Positions 33,692 through 42,625 are shown, counted from the first letter of the stretch. The stretch: DNA of 64,000 nt from Streptomyces sp. SirexAA-E (GCF_000177195.2 NC_015953.1:4898001-4962000); one strand, 5' to 3'. Translations and numbers: made by a program. Notes: generated by a model from the letters alone, not told the origin.

Positions 33692-34666
33692 TCAGGCCAC
33701 GTCGGGAACCGCCGCCGGGCCGCGGAAGGTCTGGCGGTAGCGGTTCGGGGTGGTGCCGAGCGACCGGACGAACTGGTGGCGCAGCGCCGCCGCGGTGCCG
33801 AAACCGGTCTGCCCGGCGATCGTGTCCATGGTCTCGTCCGACGTCTCCAGCAGGTGCTGGGCGAGCAGCACGCGCTGCCGCAGCAGCCAGCGGTAAGGGG
33901 TGGTGCCCGTCTCCTGCTGGAACCGGCGGGCGAAGGTCCGGGGCGACATGTGCGCCTGCCCGGCCAGCTGCTCGACGGTCATCTCCTGGTCGAGGTGGCG
34001 CTCCATCCAGGCGAGGGTCCCGTTGACCGTGTCGCACCGGTCGCGGGGCAGCGGGCGCGCGATGTACTGCGCCTGGCCGCCGTCCCGGTGCGGGGGCACC
34101 ACCATCCGCCGGGCGATGGCGTTGGCGACCGCGGGGCCGTACGCCTGGCGCACCAGGTGCAGGGCGGCGTCGATCCCCGCCGCCGTGCCCGCCGAGGTGA
34201 TGACCGGGCCCTCGTCCACGTAGAGCACGTCCGGCTGCACCACCGCCTCGGGGAAGCGGCGGGCCAGACCGTCCGCGTGCCGCCAGTGGGTGGTGCAGCG
34301 ACGGCCGTCGAGCAGCCCGGCCGCGCCGAGTATGTACGCCCCGGAGCAGACGCTCATCACCCGCGCGCCGCGTGCCACCGCCCGGCGCAGCGGCTCCAGC
34401 ACCTCTTCCGGGTAGTCCCGGTCCGCGAAGTGGCTCCCCGCCGGTACGGCGATGAGGTCGGCCTCCTCCAGGCGCTCGGGGCCGTGGGGGGTGGTGATGG
34501 TGAAACCGGCGTGCGTCCGTAGCTCCGGTCCCTCTGCGGAGACCACCGCGAAGTCGTGCACCGGGAGCCCCTCTTCGGACCGGTCGAGTCCGAACACCTC
34601 GCACAGCACGCCGAGTTCGAAGGGGTGGACTTCGTCGAGCAGCAGGACGGCCACGTTTTTCAGCAT
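33692..34666 (-). CDS. nrdS: GlxA-type AraC-family regulator with DJ-1/PfpI domain (NrdS candidate)
   Basis: A 324-residue regulator. The N-terminal DJ-1/PfpI amidotransferase-like domain (about 1-180) has VMSVCSGAYILGAAGLLDG, the nucleophile-elbow region with Cys. The C-terminal AraC domain has two helix-turn-helix motifs (MTVEQLAGQAHMSPRTFARR and IAGQTGFGTAAALRHQF). In S. coelicolor the AraC-like gene nrdS is described downstream of nrdAB; this gene is the third on the same strand after nrdA and nrdB, 296 nt beyond the nrdB stop, so nrdS is likely but not proven. ATG 34666 gives the family-typical LKNVAVLLLDEVHPFE. Confidence 0.75.
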   Translation of the reverse strand: MLKNVAVLLLDEVHPFELGVLCEVFGLDRSEEGLPVHDFAVVSAEGPELRTHAGFTITTPHGPERLEEADLIAVPAGSHFADRDYPEEVLEPLRRAVARGARVMSVCSGAYILGAAGLLDGRRCTTHWRHADGLARRFPEAVVQPDVLYVDEGPVITSAGTAAGIDAALHLVRQAYGPAVANAIARRMVVPPHRDGGQAQYIARPLPRDRCDTVNGTLAWMERHLDQEMTVEQLAGQAHMSPRTFARRFQQETGTTPYRWLLRQRVLLAQHLLETSDETMDTIAGQTGFGTAAALRHQFVRSLGTTPNRYRQTFRGPAAVPDVA

Positions 34667-34747
34667 GACCGCAGTGTGGCAGTAATTCGATGCTGCATGA
34701 CAGTCCTGCCACTGCCCGAATCCGTCCCGGGCCGCGACAGTAGAGCC

Positions 34748-34957
34748 ATGAACACATTCCTGAGCTACCTGTCCATAGCCGTACTTTTCACCCTGGTCCT
34801 GCTGCCCGCGCTCGTCGGGGCCGCACGCGAGCGCCGGATCGACCGCCGGCTGCGGGAGGCGGAACGGGGGCACGCGGGGCCGCCGGGAACGGCGGACGCC
34901 GCGCGGCCGGTCACGGCCACGCGGCGTCCGTACGCCGGGTCCTGGGCGCGGACCTGA
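34748..34957 (+). CDS. Small membrane protein
   Basis: A 69-residue protein on the opposite strand between nrdS and nrdB. One hydrophobic segment (about 3-25, TFLSYLSIAVLFTLVLLPAL) is followed by an Arg-rich cytoplasmic tail (ARERRIDRRLREAERG). Codon use is GC3-rich. No strong ribosome-binding site is seen. It resembles short streptomycete membrane peptides of unknown function. Confidence 0.5.
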   Translation: MNTFLSYLSIAVLFTLVLLPALVGAARERRIDRRLREAERGHAGPPGTADAARPVTATRRPYAGSWART

Positions 34958-34962
34958 GCGGC

Positions 34963-35985
34963 TCAGAAGTCGTCGTCGAAGCCGACCGAACCCTCCACCG
35001 CCACCTGGTACGCCGACGGCCGGCGCTCGAAGAAGTTCGTCAGCTCCTGGACGCCCTGCAACTCCATGAACGAGAACGGGTTCTCGGAGCCGTAGAGCGC
35101 CGGGAAGCCGAGCCGGGTGAGCCGCTGGTCGGCGACGCACTCCAGGTACTGGCGCATCGACTCGGTGTTCATCCCCGGCAGGCCCTCACCGCACAGGTCA
35201 CGGCCGAACTGCAGCTCCGCCTCGACGGCCTCCCGCAGCATGTCGGTGACCTGCTGCTGGAGGGCGTCGTCGAAGAGCTCGGGCTCCTCCTTGCGGACGG
35301 TGTCGACCACCTCGAACGCGAAGTTCATGTGCATCGTCTCGTCCCGGAACACCCAGTTGGTGCCCGTGGCGAGACCGTGCAGCAGGCCGCGCGAGCGGAA
35401 CCAGTAGACGTAGGCGAAGGCGCCGTAGAAGAACAGCCCCTCGATGCACGCCGCGAAGCAGATCAGGTTCAGCAGGAAGCGGCGCCGGTCGGCCTGGGTC
35501 TCCAGCCGGTCGATCTCCTCGACCGAGTCCATCCACTTGAAGCAGAACTGCGCCTTCTCGCGGATCGACGGGATCTCCTCGACCGCGTCGAAGGCCGCCG
35601 CGCGGTCCTCCGGGTCGGGCAGATAAGTGTCGAGCAGGGTCAGGTAGAACTGGACGTGCACGGCCTCCTCGAACAGCTGACGCGACAGGTACAGCCGCGC
35701 CTCCGGGGAGTTGATGTGCTTGTAGAGCGTCAGCACGAGGTTGTTGGAGACGATCGAGTCACCCGTCGCGAAGAACGCGACGAGCCGGCCGATCATGTGC
35801 TGCTCGCCGGGCGAGAGCTTGGCGAGGTCGGCGACGTCGGAGTGGAGGTCGACCTCCTCCACCGTCCAGGTGTTCTTGATCGCGTCCCGGTAGCGCTCGT
35901 AGAAGTCCGGGTAGCGCATGGGGCGCAGGGTCAGTTCGAAGCCCGGGTCGAGCAGGTTCTTCCGGGTCTTCTCGGTGGAGCTCAT
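34963..35985 (-). CDS. nrdB: Class Ia ribonucleoside-diphosphate reductase beta subunit
   Basis: A 340-residue R2 subunit that holds the diiron-tyrosyl radical site. Ferritin-like helices show the metal ligands in QLFEEAVHVQFY, CIEGLFFYG and RDETMHMNFAFEVV. The C-terminal tail ends EGSVGFDDDF, the segment that docks on NrdA. The ATG at 35985 shares its A with the last base of the nrdA stop (TAATG), so translation is coupled. The operon sits behind a cobalamin riboswitch, so this oxygen-dependent class Ia enzyme is made when B12, needed by the class II enzyme, is short. Confidence 0.95.
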   Translation of the reverse strand: MSSTEKTRKNLLDPGFELTLRPMRYPDFYERYRDAIKNTWTVEEVDLHSDVADLAKLSPGEQHMIGRLVAFFATGDSIVSNNLVLTLYKHINSPEARLYLSRQLFEEAVHVQFYLTLLDTYLPDPEDRAAAFDAVEEIPSIREKAQFCFKWMDSVEEIDRLETQADRRRFLLNLICFAACIEGLFFYGAFAYVYWFRSRGLLHGLATGTNWVFRDETMHMNFAFEVVDTVRKEEPELFDDALQQQVTDMLREAVEAELQFGRDLCGEGLPGMNTESMRQYLECVADQRLTRLGFPALYGSENPFSFMELQGVQELTNFFERRPSAYQVAVEGSVGFDDDF

Positions 35986-38396
35986 TACTGGCAGGCCTCG
36001 CAGGACTCGGGGTTTTCGAGGGAGCAGGCGATGGCGTCCGCGTCGGGAGCCTGCGCCTGCTGGGCGGGAAGGGCGGCGGACGCGGTACGGCCGGAGGCCG
36101 CGCGGGCGATCCGGGTGGCCGGGCGCGAACGCAGGTAGTACGTCGTCTTCAGCCCCTGCTTCCAGGCGTACGCGTACATCGAGGAGAGCTTGCCGATCGT
36201 CGGCGTCTCCAGGAACAGGTTCAGCGACTGGCTCTGGTCGAGGAACGGCGTACGGGCCGCCGCCATGTCGATCAGGCCGCGCTGCGGGATCTCCCACGCC
36301 GTGCGGTACAGGGCGCGCACGTCCTCGGGGATCCAGCCGAAGCCCTGCACGGAGCCGCTGGCCTCGCGCAGTGCCTCGCGGGTCCGGGCGTCCCAGACGC
36401 CGAGCTTCTTCAGCTCCTCGACGAGGTAGCCGTTGACCTGGAGGAACTCGCCGCTGAGGGTCTCGCGCTTGAAGAGGTTGGAGACCTGCGGCTCGATGCA
36501 CTCGTAGACGCCGGCGATCGAGGCGATGGTGGCGGTCGGGGCGATGGCCAGCAGCAGCGAGTTGCGCATGCCGGTCTTCGCGATGCGGGCCCGCAGGGCG
36601 TCCCAGCGCTCCGGCCAGTTCAGCTCGGTGGCGTAGTGGTCCGGGTGCAGCACACCGCGGGCGGCGCGGGTCTCGGACCAGGCGGGGAGGGGACCGGACC
36701 TCTCGGCGAGGTCGCAGGACGCCTCGTAGGCGGCGAGCATGATCCGCTCGGAGATCCGGGTGGACAGCGCGCGCGCCTCGGGGGAGTCGAACGGCAGCCG
36801 CAGCTGGAAGAAGACGTCCTGGAGCCCCATCGCGCCCAGACCCACCGGACGCCAGCGGGCGTTGGACGTGCCGGCCTGCTCCGTGGGGTAGAAGTTGATG
36901 TCCACCACGCGGTCGAGGAAGGTCACCGCCGTACGCACGGTGGCGTCCAGCCGCTCCCAGTCGATCGATCCGCCGGAGACGAACGCGCCGAGGTTGACCG
37001 AGCCCAGGTTGCAGACCGCCGTCTCGCCGTCGTCCGTGACCTCCAGGATCTCGGTGCAGAGGTTCGAGGAGTGCACGACCCTGCCCGGCTCGGCGGTCTG
37101 GTTCGCGGTCCGGTTGGAGGCGTCCTTGAAGGTCATCCAGCCCTGGCCGGTCTGGGCGAGGGTGCGCATCATCCGGCCGTACAGTTCGCGGGCCGGCATC
37201 GTCTTGCGGGCCAGCCCCCTGGCCTCGGCCGCCCGGTAGGCCGCGTCGAAGGCGTCGCCCCACAGGTCGGTCAGCTCGGGCACATCGGCGGGGGAGAACA
37301 GCGACCACTCGGTGTCCGCGTCGACCCGGCGCATGAACTCGTCCGGGATCCAGTGCGCCAGGTTGAGGTTGTGCGTACGCCGCTGGTCCTCGCCCGTGTT
37401 GTCGCGGAGCTCCAGGAACTCCTCGATGTCCGCGTGCCAGGTCTCCAGGTAGACCGCGGCGGCGCCCTTGCGGCGGCCGCCCTGGTTCACCGCGGCGACC
37501 GAGGCGTCCAGCGTCTTCAGGAACGGCACGATGCCGTTGGAGTGCCCGTTGGTGCCCCGGATCAGCGAACCCCGGGCTCGGATGCGGGAGTACGACAGAC
37601 CGATGCCGCCCGCGTGCTTGGAGAGCCGCGCCACCTGGTGGTAGCGGTCGTAGATCGAGTCCAGTTCGTCCTTCGGCGAGTCCAGCAGGTAGCAGGAGGA
37701 CATCTGCGGGTGCCGGGTGCCGGAGTTGAAGAGCGTGGGGGAGGAGGGCAGGTAGTCCAGCCGGCTCATCAGCCCGTACAGCGCGGCGACCTCGTCACGC
37801 GCCCGCACCGACTCGTCCTCGGCGAGACCGGCCGCGACGCGCAGCATGAAGTGCTGCGGGGTCTCGATGACCTGGCGGGTGTGCGGGTGGCGCAGCAGGT
37901 AGCGGCTGTGCAGCGTGCGGAGGCCGAAGTAGCCGAAGCGGTCGTCCGCGCCGTCGGCCAGCGTCCGCTCGACGAGCGCGTCGAGGACTTGTGCGTGCTG
38001 CTCGACGAAGGCGGCGGTGCGGTCGGCGATCAGGCCCTCGCGGTGTCCCACGGCCACCGAGGCGGAGAAGGACGTCGCGCCCTGGCCGGCGGCCTCGTCG
38101 GCGATCGTGAGGGTCAGCAGCCTGGCCGCGAGCCGGGAGTAGGCGGGGTCCTCGGAGATCAGGCCCGCGGCGGCCTCGGTGGCCAGCGAGCGGAGCTCGG
38201 CCTCGTCGGAGCGGGCGTTGCGCCCGCGCAACGCGGCGGCGGCGACCCGCCCGGGGTCGGTGTCGGGCAGATCGACGGTGAGGTCGGTCAGGGTCCGCAG
38301 CAGGGCGGTCCCGGGTCCGTCGTTCGTGGCTTCCCCGGACGTGGCGGACACAGCGGATTCGGTGGCTGAGACCGGATCGGCGGGCGCGATGGTCAC
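35985..38396 (-). CDS. nrdA: Class Ia ribonucleoside-diphosphate reductase alpha subunit
   Basis: An 803-residue R1 subunit reducing ribonucleotides to deoxyribonucleotides. Active-site elements include the first cysteine in MSSCYLLDSP, the NLCTEI motif with the thiyl-radical Cys and Glu, AVCNLGSVNLGAF, and the redox-active C-terminal pair in ESCEACQ. GTG 38396 follows GAGGGAAAG at good spacing. A B12 riboswitch occupies the leader. In Streptomyces the class Ia nrdABS operon is known to be repressed by B12 through such an element. Confidence 0.96.
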   Translation of the reverse strand: MTIAPADPVSATESAVSATSGEATNDGPGTALLRTLTDLTVDLPDTDPGRVAAAALRGRNARSDEAELRSLATEAAAGLISEDPAYSRLAARLLTLTIADEAAGQGATSFSASVAVGHREGLIADRTAAFVEQHAQVLDALVERTLADGADDRFGYFGLRTLHSRYLLRHPHTRQVIETPQHFMLRVAAGLAEDESVRARDEVAALYGLMSRLDYLPSSPTLFNSGTRHPQMSSCYLLDSPKDELDSIYDRYHQVARLSKHAGGIGLSYSRIRARGSLIRGTNGHSNGIVPFLKTLDASVAAVNQGGRRKGAAAVYLETWHADIEEFLELRDNTGEDQRRTHNLNLAHWIPDEFMRRVDADTEWSLFSPADVPELTDLWGDAFDAAYRAAEARGLARKTMPARELYGRMMRTLAQTGQGWMTFKDASNRTANQTAEPGRVVHSSNLCTEILEVTDDGETAVCNLGSVNLGAFVSGGSIDWERLDATVRTAVTFLDRVVDINFYPTEQAGTSNARWRPVGLGAMGLQDVFFQLRLPFDSPEARALSTRISERIMLAAYEASCDLAERSGPLPAWSETRAARGVLHPDHYATELNWPERWDALRARIAKTGMRNSLLLAIAPTATIASIAGVYECIEPQVSNLFKRETLSGEFLQVNGYLVEELKKLGVWDARTREALREASGSVQGFGWIPEDVRALYRTAWEIPQRGLIDMAAARTPFLDQSQSLNLFLETPTIGKLSSMYAYAWKQGLKTTYYLRSRPATRIARAASGRTASAALPAQQAQAPDADAIACSLENPESCEACQ

Positions 38397-38524
38397 TGGG
38401 CTTTCCCTCGCTCGGCTGGGGCCGGCGGCAGGAAGGGGAGCCGGACGACGACAGCCCTGGGCGGGGCAGCACCGCGTACGGCGTCCACCGGCCTATCCGC
38501 GAGGCCCGGACGTCTGGCGTCCGG

Positions 38525-38655
38525 GTCGGTCGATCCGGACGCACTGTCGGCAGGTCATCGGACTTGCGGGTAGCACAGATGTGCACCGATCACACCGTTG
38601 CGGGACAGTTCCGGATTCGCACCGGATTCCCCTGCGGCGACAGCGAGCACGAGCA
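38525..38655 (-). ncRNA. Cobalamin (B12) riboswitch controlling nrdAB
   Basis: On the minus strand the conserved blocks appear in order: GGGGAATCCGGTGCGAATCC, then CTGTCCCGCAACGGTG, then AAGTCCGATGACCTGCC followed by GACAGTGCG. These are the core junction and B12-box elements of the cobalamin aptamer. Exact ends of the outer stem are approximate. It lies in the leader of nrdA, about 130 nt before the start codon, leaving room for an expression platform that hides the ribosome-binding site or terminates transcription. Confidence 0.9.
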
Positions 38656-38656
38656 T

Positions 38657-38694
38657 ACATGTGGGGGCCGTCCGATGCGGCGGCCCCCACATGT
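38657..38694 (-). terminator. Terminator of the GNAT gene
   Basis: A 14-bp perfect stem (ACATGTGGGGGCCG at 38657-38670, partner 38681-38694) with a 10-nt loop. It follows the GNAT stop and directly abuts the riboswitch. Confidence 0.75.
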
Positions 38695-38719
38695 TGTGTC
38701 GTACGCGGTGGATGCCAGG

Positions 38720-39220
38720 TCAGAGGTCCAGTCGGAAGGTGAGCAGCGGAACGGCCGGAACGGGCGTCCAGTCCCGCTCCGGGGTCCTGTGGAAGCCCAG
38801 CCGGCGGTAGATGCGGTGGGCGGCGTGCATGGTCGTCTGCGTGGACAGGACGAGCCCTGTGAGGCCGTCCGTCGCGCGGGCCCGGTCGACGCAGGCCCGG
38901 ATCAGTGACTCGCCCACCCCGCGGCCGCGGGCCTCGCCGGCGACGGCGAGCATCCGCATCTCGGCCTCGCCCTCGCGGGCGATGTCGGCCCAGGGGGTGC
39001 CCGCGGTGACGTACGTGACGCCGCCCAGGAGCCGGCCGTCGGTGTCGGTCGCGACGAGGACGTCGGCCTCGGCGGCTCTGCGGGCGACGGCGCGCAGTTG
39101 CTCCAGATACGGGTCCTCGGCGCCGAAGTCGAGCAGCCCGTCGTCGAGGTAGGCCTGGGCCGTCAGGTCGCCCAGGGCGGAGTGCTGGTGGGGGCGTACC
39201 GGCCCGATCGTCACGTCCAT
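38720..39220 (-). CDS. GNAT-family N-acetyltransferase
   Basis: A 166-residue acetyl-CoA-dependent acetyltransferase. The GNAT core is visible: strand and P-loop EMRMLAVAGEARGRGVGESL (motif A, RGRGVG), followed by LVLSTQTTMHAAHRIYRRLGFHRT. Substrate is unknown. ATG 39220 starts at DVTIGPVRPHQH; upstream extension is not family-like. It lies upstream of the nrdAB leader on the same strand, separated by a terminator. Confidence 0.85.
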   Translation of the reverse strand: MDVTIGPVRPHQHSALGDLTAQAYLDDGLLDFGAEDPYLEQLRAVARRAAEADVLVATDTDGRLLGGVTYVTAGTPWADIAREGEAEMRMLAVAGEARGRGVGESLIRACVDRARATDGLTGLVLSTQTTMHAAHRIYRRLGFHRTPERDWTPVPAVPLLTFRLDL

Positions 39221-39358
39221 GGCGGGCAGTGTGCCGGAGGCCGTGGCGGGATGCGCGGGAATTTCGGGGGACTTGGCGCCGCGCGGCAGACGAGCGGCTG
39301 AGGCCCGGTCAGGGTGCCGCCGGAGCCCGGTTTGGCCCGGCGGCACCCAGGGTGTGGG

Positions 39359-40996
39359 TCAGTGGCCGCCGCCGGGGGCGCCCACCGTGGCCGGCGGGAG
39401 CTCCACCTCGACGCCCGGGTCGCCCGCGTCGGCCGTGTAGTCGGACGGCGACGTCTCGTCGATGCCGTCCGGGGCCTTCAGCGCGTTCAGGACGAACGTC
39501 AGCACGACGACCACGAGCACGTTCAGGACGAACGCGGTGAGGCCGATGTAGCCGATCTCGCCGATACCGGGGATCTCCGTCGAGGACCCCCCGAAGTGCT
39601 TCTGGGTCGGGCTGGCCACGCCGTACGCCGCCACCGTGCCGTACACCATGCCGACCGCCCAGCCCGCGATCAGGGCCCAGCGGTGGAACCACCGGGTGAA
39701 CAGGCCGCCCACCAGGGCCGGCATCGTCTGGAGGATCCAGATCCCGCCGAGCAGCTGGAAGTTGATCGCGACCGTCTTGTCCATCGTGAGGACGAAGGCG
39801 AGGGCGCCGACCTTGACCAGCAGCGACACCAGCTTGGAGACCTTCGTCTCCTGCTCAGGGGTCGCGTCCGGCTTGAGGAAGTCCTTGTAGATGTTGCGGG
39901 TGAAGAGGTTCGCAGCGGCGATCGACATGATCGCGGCGGGCACCAGGGCCCCGATGCCGATCGCGGCGAAGGCCACACCGGCGAACCAGTCCGGGAACAT
40001 GTTCTCGAACAGCTGCGGGATGGCGAGCTGGCCGTTGTCCACCTTGATGCCGGCGGCGATCGCCATGAAGCCGAGCAGGGCCAGCAGACCCAGCATCAGC
40101 GAGTACAGCGGCAGGATCGTGGTGTTGCGGCGGATCACCTCGCGGCTGCGGCTGGAGAGCGTGGCCGTGATCGAGTGCGGGTACATGAAGAGCGCCAGCG
40201 CCGAGCCGAGCGCCAGCGTGGCGTAGCCCCACTGGCCGGCGGCGCCGGGCGCGAGTCCGGCCACCGGTTTGCCGGCCGCCTCGTTCTTCTGCGCGAACGC
40301 CTCGCTCGCCTTGGCGAAGATGTCGTCGAAGCCGCCGAGCTTGATCGGGATGTAGATGATGGCCACCGCGATGACCAGGTAGATCAGACCGTCCTTGACG
40401 AACGCGATGAGCGCCGGGGCGCGCAGCCCGGAGGAGTAGGTGTAGGCCGCGAGGACGGCGAAGGCGATCAGCAGCGGCAGGTCCTTGACGAACCAGTGCG
40501 TGTTCTCGCCGCCGCCGACGCCCATGACGTCCAGGACGGCCTGGATGCCGACCAGTTGGAGCGCGATGTACGGCATCGTCGCGAGGATGCCGGTCAGGGC
40601 GACCGCCAGCGAGAGCCCCTTGGAGCCGAAACGGCCGCGGACGAAGTCCGAGGTGGTGACGTATCCGTGCTTGTGCGAGACGGACCAGAGCCGCGGCAGG
40701 AAGGTGAAGATGAGCGGATAGACGAGGATCGTGTAGGGCACCGCGAAGAAGCCGGAGGCGCCCGCGGCGTAGATGGCGGCGGGGACCGCCACGAAGGTGT
40801 ACGCCGTGTAGAGGTCGCCGCCCAGCAGGAACCAGGTGACCCACGTGCCGAACGAGCGGCCGCCCAGGCCCCATTCGTCGAGGGTCGCCTCGTTCTCGGC
40901 CCTGCGCCAGCGCGCGGCCAGGAAGCCCATGACCGTGACGGCCACGAAGAAGAAGATGAAGACGGCGAGTGCGACGCCGTTCACGCCGTCCTTCAT
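39359..40996 (-). CDS. Sodium:solute symporter (SSS family)
   Basis: A 545-residue permease with about 13 membrane helices. Typical SSS motifs are GRSFGTWVTWFLLGGDLYTAYTF in the first sodium-site helices and AIGIGALVPAAIMSIAAANLFTRNIYKDF. Together with the overlapping DUF3311 gene it matches the two-gene monocarboxylate/organic acid symporter arrangement of actinomycetes, but the substrate cannot be read from sequence. The C-terminal tail is Asp/Pro-rich. ATG 40996 overlaps the upstream stop by 4 bp. Confidence 0.9.
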   Translation of the reverse strand: MKDGVNGVALAVFIFFFVAVTVMGFLAARWRRAENEATLDEWGLGGRSFGTWVTWFLLGGDLYTAYTFVAVPAAIYAAGASGFFAVPYTILVYPLIFTFLPRLWSVSHKHGYVTTSDFVRGRFGSKGLSLAVALTGILATMPYIALQLVGIQAVLDVMGVGGGENTHWFVKDLPLLIAFAVLAAYTYSSGLRAPALIAFVKDGLIYLVIAVAIIYIPIKLGGFDDIFAKASEAFAQKNEAAGKPVAGLAPGAAGQWGYATLALGSALALFMYPHSITATLSSRSREVIRRNTTILPLYSLMLGLLALLGFMAIAAGIKVDNGQLAIPQLFENMFPDWFAGVAFAAIGIGALVPAAIMSIAAANLFTRNIYKDFLKPDATPEQETKVSKLVSLLVKVGALAFVLTMDKTVAINFQLLGGIWILQTMPALVGGLFTRWFHRWALIAGWAVGMVYGTVAAYGVASPTQKHFGGSSTEIPGIGEIGYIGLTAFVLNVLVVVVLTFVLNALKAPDGIDETSPSDYTADAGDPGVEVELPPATVGAPGGGH

Positions 40997-41247
40997 GCCG
41001 ACGCACCCCCCTTGCGGGCGCGCTGGTCACGCTGCCACAGCTTGTAGGCGATCATGGTGAGGGCGGTCGAGATGAGCACCCAGAGCATCTGGTACCAGTA
41101 GAAGAAGGGGATGCCGATGAAGGTCGGGTCGACCTTCGCGTAGGAGCCCACCCAGAGCATGGCCACGAACGGCGCGATCAGGCAGAGCGCGATGACCACC
41201 CTGGCGGGTGTCACTGTTGGTCGTTTCCCATCGATGTCTTCCGGCAT
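40993..41247 (-). CDS. DUF3311 small membrane protein
   Basis: An 84-residue protein with two hydrophobic segments (ARVVIALCLIAPFVAMLWVG and FYWYQMLWVLISTALTMIAY). DUF3311 proteins are regularly encoded just before an SSS symporter and may be its small subunit; this is inferred from the conserved pairing and the 4-bp ATGA overlap. ATG 41247 is used. Confidence 0.85.
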   Translation of the reverse strand: MPEDIDGKRPTVTPARVVIALCLIAPFVAMLWVGSYAKVDPTFIGIPFFYWYQMLWVLISTALTMIAYKLWQRDQRARKGGASA

Positions 41248-41614
41248 GCGGCGACTCCATCCCCTCGCTGATCACCTGTTGTAATGCGCAGGAAATCTAG
41301 GGGAGTGTTCCGGCCACCGTCACCCCCTGTCCGCATTGCGGTCGTGCAACGGTCCGCCCCCGCGTTCCCACGCCCGCCTTCGCCCCGTCGGCGCCGGTGA
41401 GGTGTCGGTGGAACCCACGGACGCGGGAGCGGCGCGGTTCACACCGGGGCGGGGATCGACCCGGACGGATGATGTGGCGTGGGCCACATTGACGCGGTGG
41501 CCGTCGTGCCGGCCGGACGAGGGGTGTACACCGTCCCTGGGGCGCTCAACTTCCTTGCGGGCGAGTCGGTTTGACCGGGGAGGCAGGACTGAGGGGTCAC
41601 ACGCGCGCAGAACT
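41248..41614. other. Intergenic region between the symporter operon and dasR
   Basis: It holds the upstream region of the DUF3311/symporter operon. On the minus strand GTGACG, an 18-nt spacer and TAGATT (about 41297-41326) form a possible promoter. The remainder to the dasR terminator shows short GC-rich frames without homology; I see no gene. Confidence 0.4.
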
Positions 41615-41645
41615 CTGCCCCCGGGCCGCGTCGGCCCGGGGGCAG
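41615..41645 (-). terminator. dasR terminator
   Basis: CTGCCCCCGGGCCG (41615-41628) pairs perfectly with CGGCCCGGGGGCAG (41632-41645). It begins 19 nt after the dasR stop on the minus strand. Confidence 0.8.
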
Positions 41646-41663
41646 GGGGGTGCCGTCCGGTCT

Positions 41664-42428
41664 CTACTCGGTGGGCCGCTTCAGGCGGGCCACGAACTTG
41701 TAGCGGTCGCCGCGGTAGACCGAGCGCACCCACTCCACCGGCTCGCCCTGCCCGTCGACCGAGTGCCGGGACAGCATCAGCATCGGCAGGCCGACGTCCG
41801 TACCGAGCAGGCCCGCCTCGCGCGGTGTGGCCAGCGACGTCTCGATGGTCTCCTCGGCCTCGGCCAGCCGGACGTCGTACACCTCGGACAGCGCGGTGTA
41901 GAGCGAGGTGTACTTCACGAGCGAACGGCGCAGTGCCGGGAAGCGCTTGGCCGAGAGGTGGGTGGTCTCGATCGCCATGGGCTCGCCGCTGGCCAGCCGC
42001 AGCCGCTCGATGCGCAGCACCCGTCCGCCCGCCGCGATGTCCAGGAGTCCGGCGAGCCGGTCGTCCGCCGTGACGTAGCCGATGTCCAGGAGTTGGGACG
42101 TGGGCTCCAGTCCCTGGGCGCGCATGTCCTCGGTGTAGGAGGTGAGCTGGAGTGCCTGGGAGACCTTCGGCTTGGCGACGAAGGTACCTTTGCCCTGGAT
42201 GCGTTCCAGCCGGCCCTCGACGACGAGCTCCTGGAGGGCCTGGCGGACGGTGGTGCGCGAGGTGTCGAACTCGGCGGCCAGGGTCCGTTCCGGGGGCACC
42301 GGGGTTCCGGGCGGCATGGTGTCGGTCATGTCGAGGAGATGCCGCTTGAGCCGGTAGTACTTCGGTACGCGCGCGGTGCGCGTACCGGCGCCGGTCTCAC
42401 TCGTGGCACTGCCCCCGTCGGCACCCAT
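41664..42428 (-). CDS. dasR: GntR/HutC-family global aminosugar regulator DasR
   Basis: A 254-residue regulator. An N-terminal winged helix (VPPERTLAAEFDTSRTTVRQ, then ALQELVVEGRLERIQGKGTF) precedes a UTRA ligand domain (about 95-250). The sequence is close to what I recall of S. coelicolor DasR, including QALQLTSYTEDMRAQGLEPT. DasR represses chitin and N-acetylglucosamine genes and links nutrition to development; glucosamine-6-phosphate releases it. ATG 42428 follows GGAGAGG. It is divergent from dasA, with operator sites between them. Confidence 0.95.
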   Translation of the reverse strand: MGADGGSATSETGAGTRTARVPKYYRLKRHLLDMTDTMPPGTPVPPERTLAAEFDTSRTTVRQALQELVVEGRLERIQGKGTFVAKPKVSQALQLTSYTEDMRAQGLEPTSQLLDIGYVTADDRLAGLLDIAAGGRVLRIERLRLASGEPMAIETTHLSAKRFPALRRSLVKYTSLYTALSEVYDVRLAEAEETIETSLATPREAGLLGTDVGLPMLMLSRHSVDGQGEPVEWVRSVYRGDRYKFVARLKRPTE

Positions 42429-42585
42429 GGTCCGCCTCTCCGACTGCTGCGTTGCTGCCGTCACCGGCTCCTCCGTCTGTCGCGGCTCACATGGTGGCAC
42501 GGTCCGGTCACGGGTCGTCGCCCTCCCTTAGATGTCGGTCCTATAACGGACGCGAGTGCACTTCTTATACACCCTTGACACCCCT

Positions 42586-42601
42586 AAAGGTCTAGGCCAA
42601 G
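42586..42601. promoter_or_regulatory. DasR operator (dre) site, distal
   Basis: AAAGGTCTAGGCCAAG retains the GGTCTA and CCA core of the dre consensus ACTGGTCTAGACCACT. It lies in the dasR-dasA interval, just after a TTGACA at 42575-42580 that may be the dasA -35 element. Confidence 0.65.
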
Positions 42602-42609
42602 CTCCGGGT

Positions 42610-42625
42610 ACTGGTCTAAACCATT
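42610..42625. promoter_or_regulatory. DasR operator (dre) site, proximal
   Basis: ACTGGTCTAAACCATT matches 13 of 16 positions of the dre consensus. It is centred 24 bp from the distal site, about 100 nt before dasA, placing two DasR dimers over the dasA promoter region. Confidence 0.8.

Larger units (their letters stand above)
38397..38719. other. nrdAB leader and upstream intergenic region
   Basis: Reading on the minus strand from the GNAT stop: a perfect 14-bp terminator (38657-38694), then the cobalamin riboswitch (about 38525-38655), then about 125 nt of GC-rich expression platform down to the nrdA start at 38396. TATGCT, a possible -10 element, lies between terminator and riboswitch. 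Confidence 0.6.
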
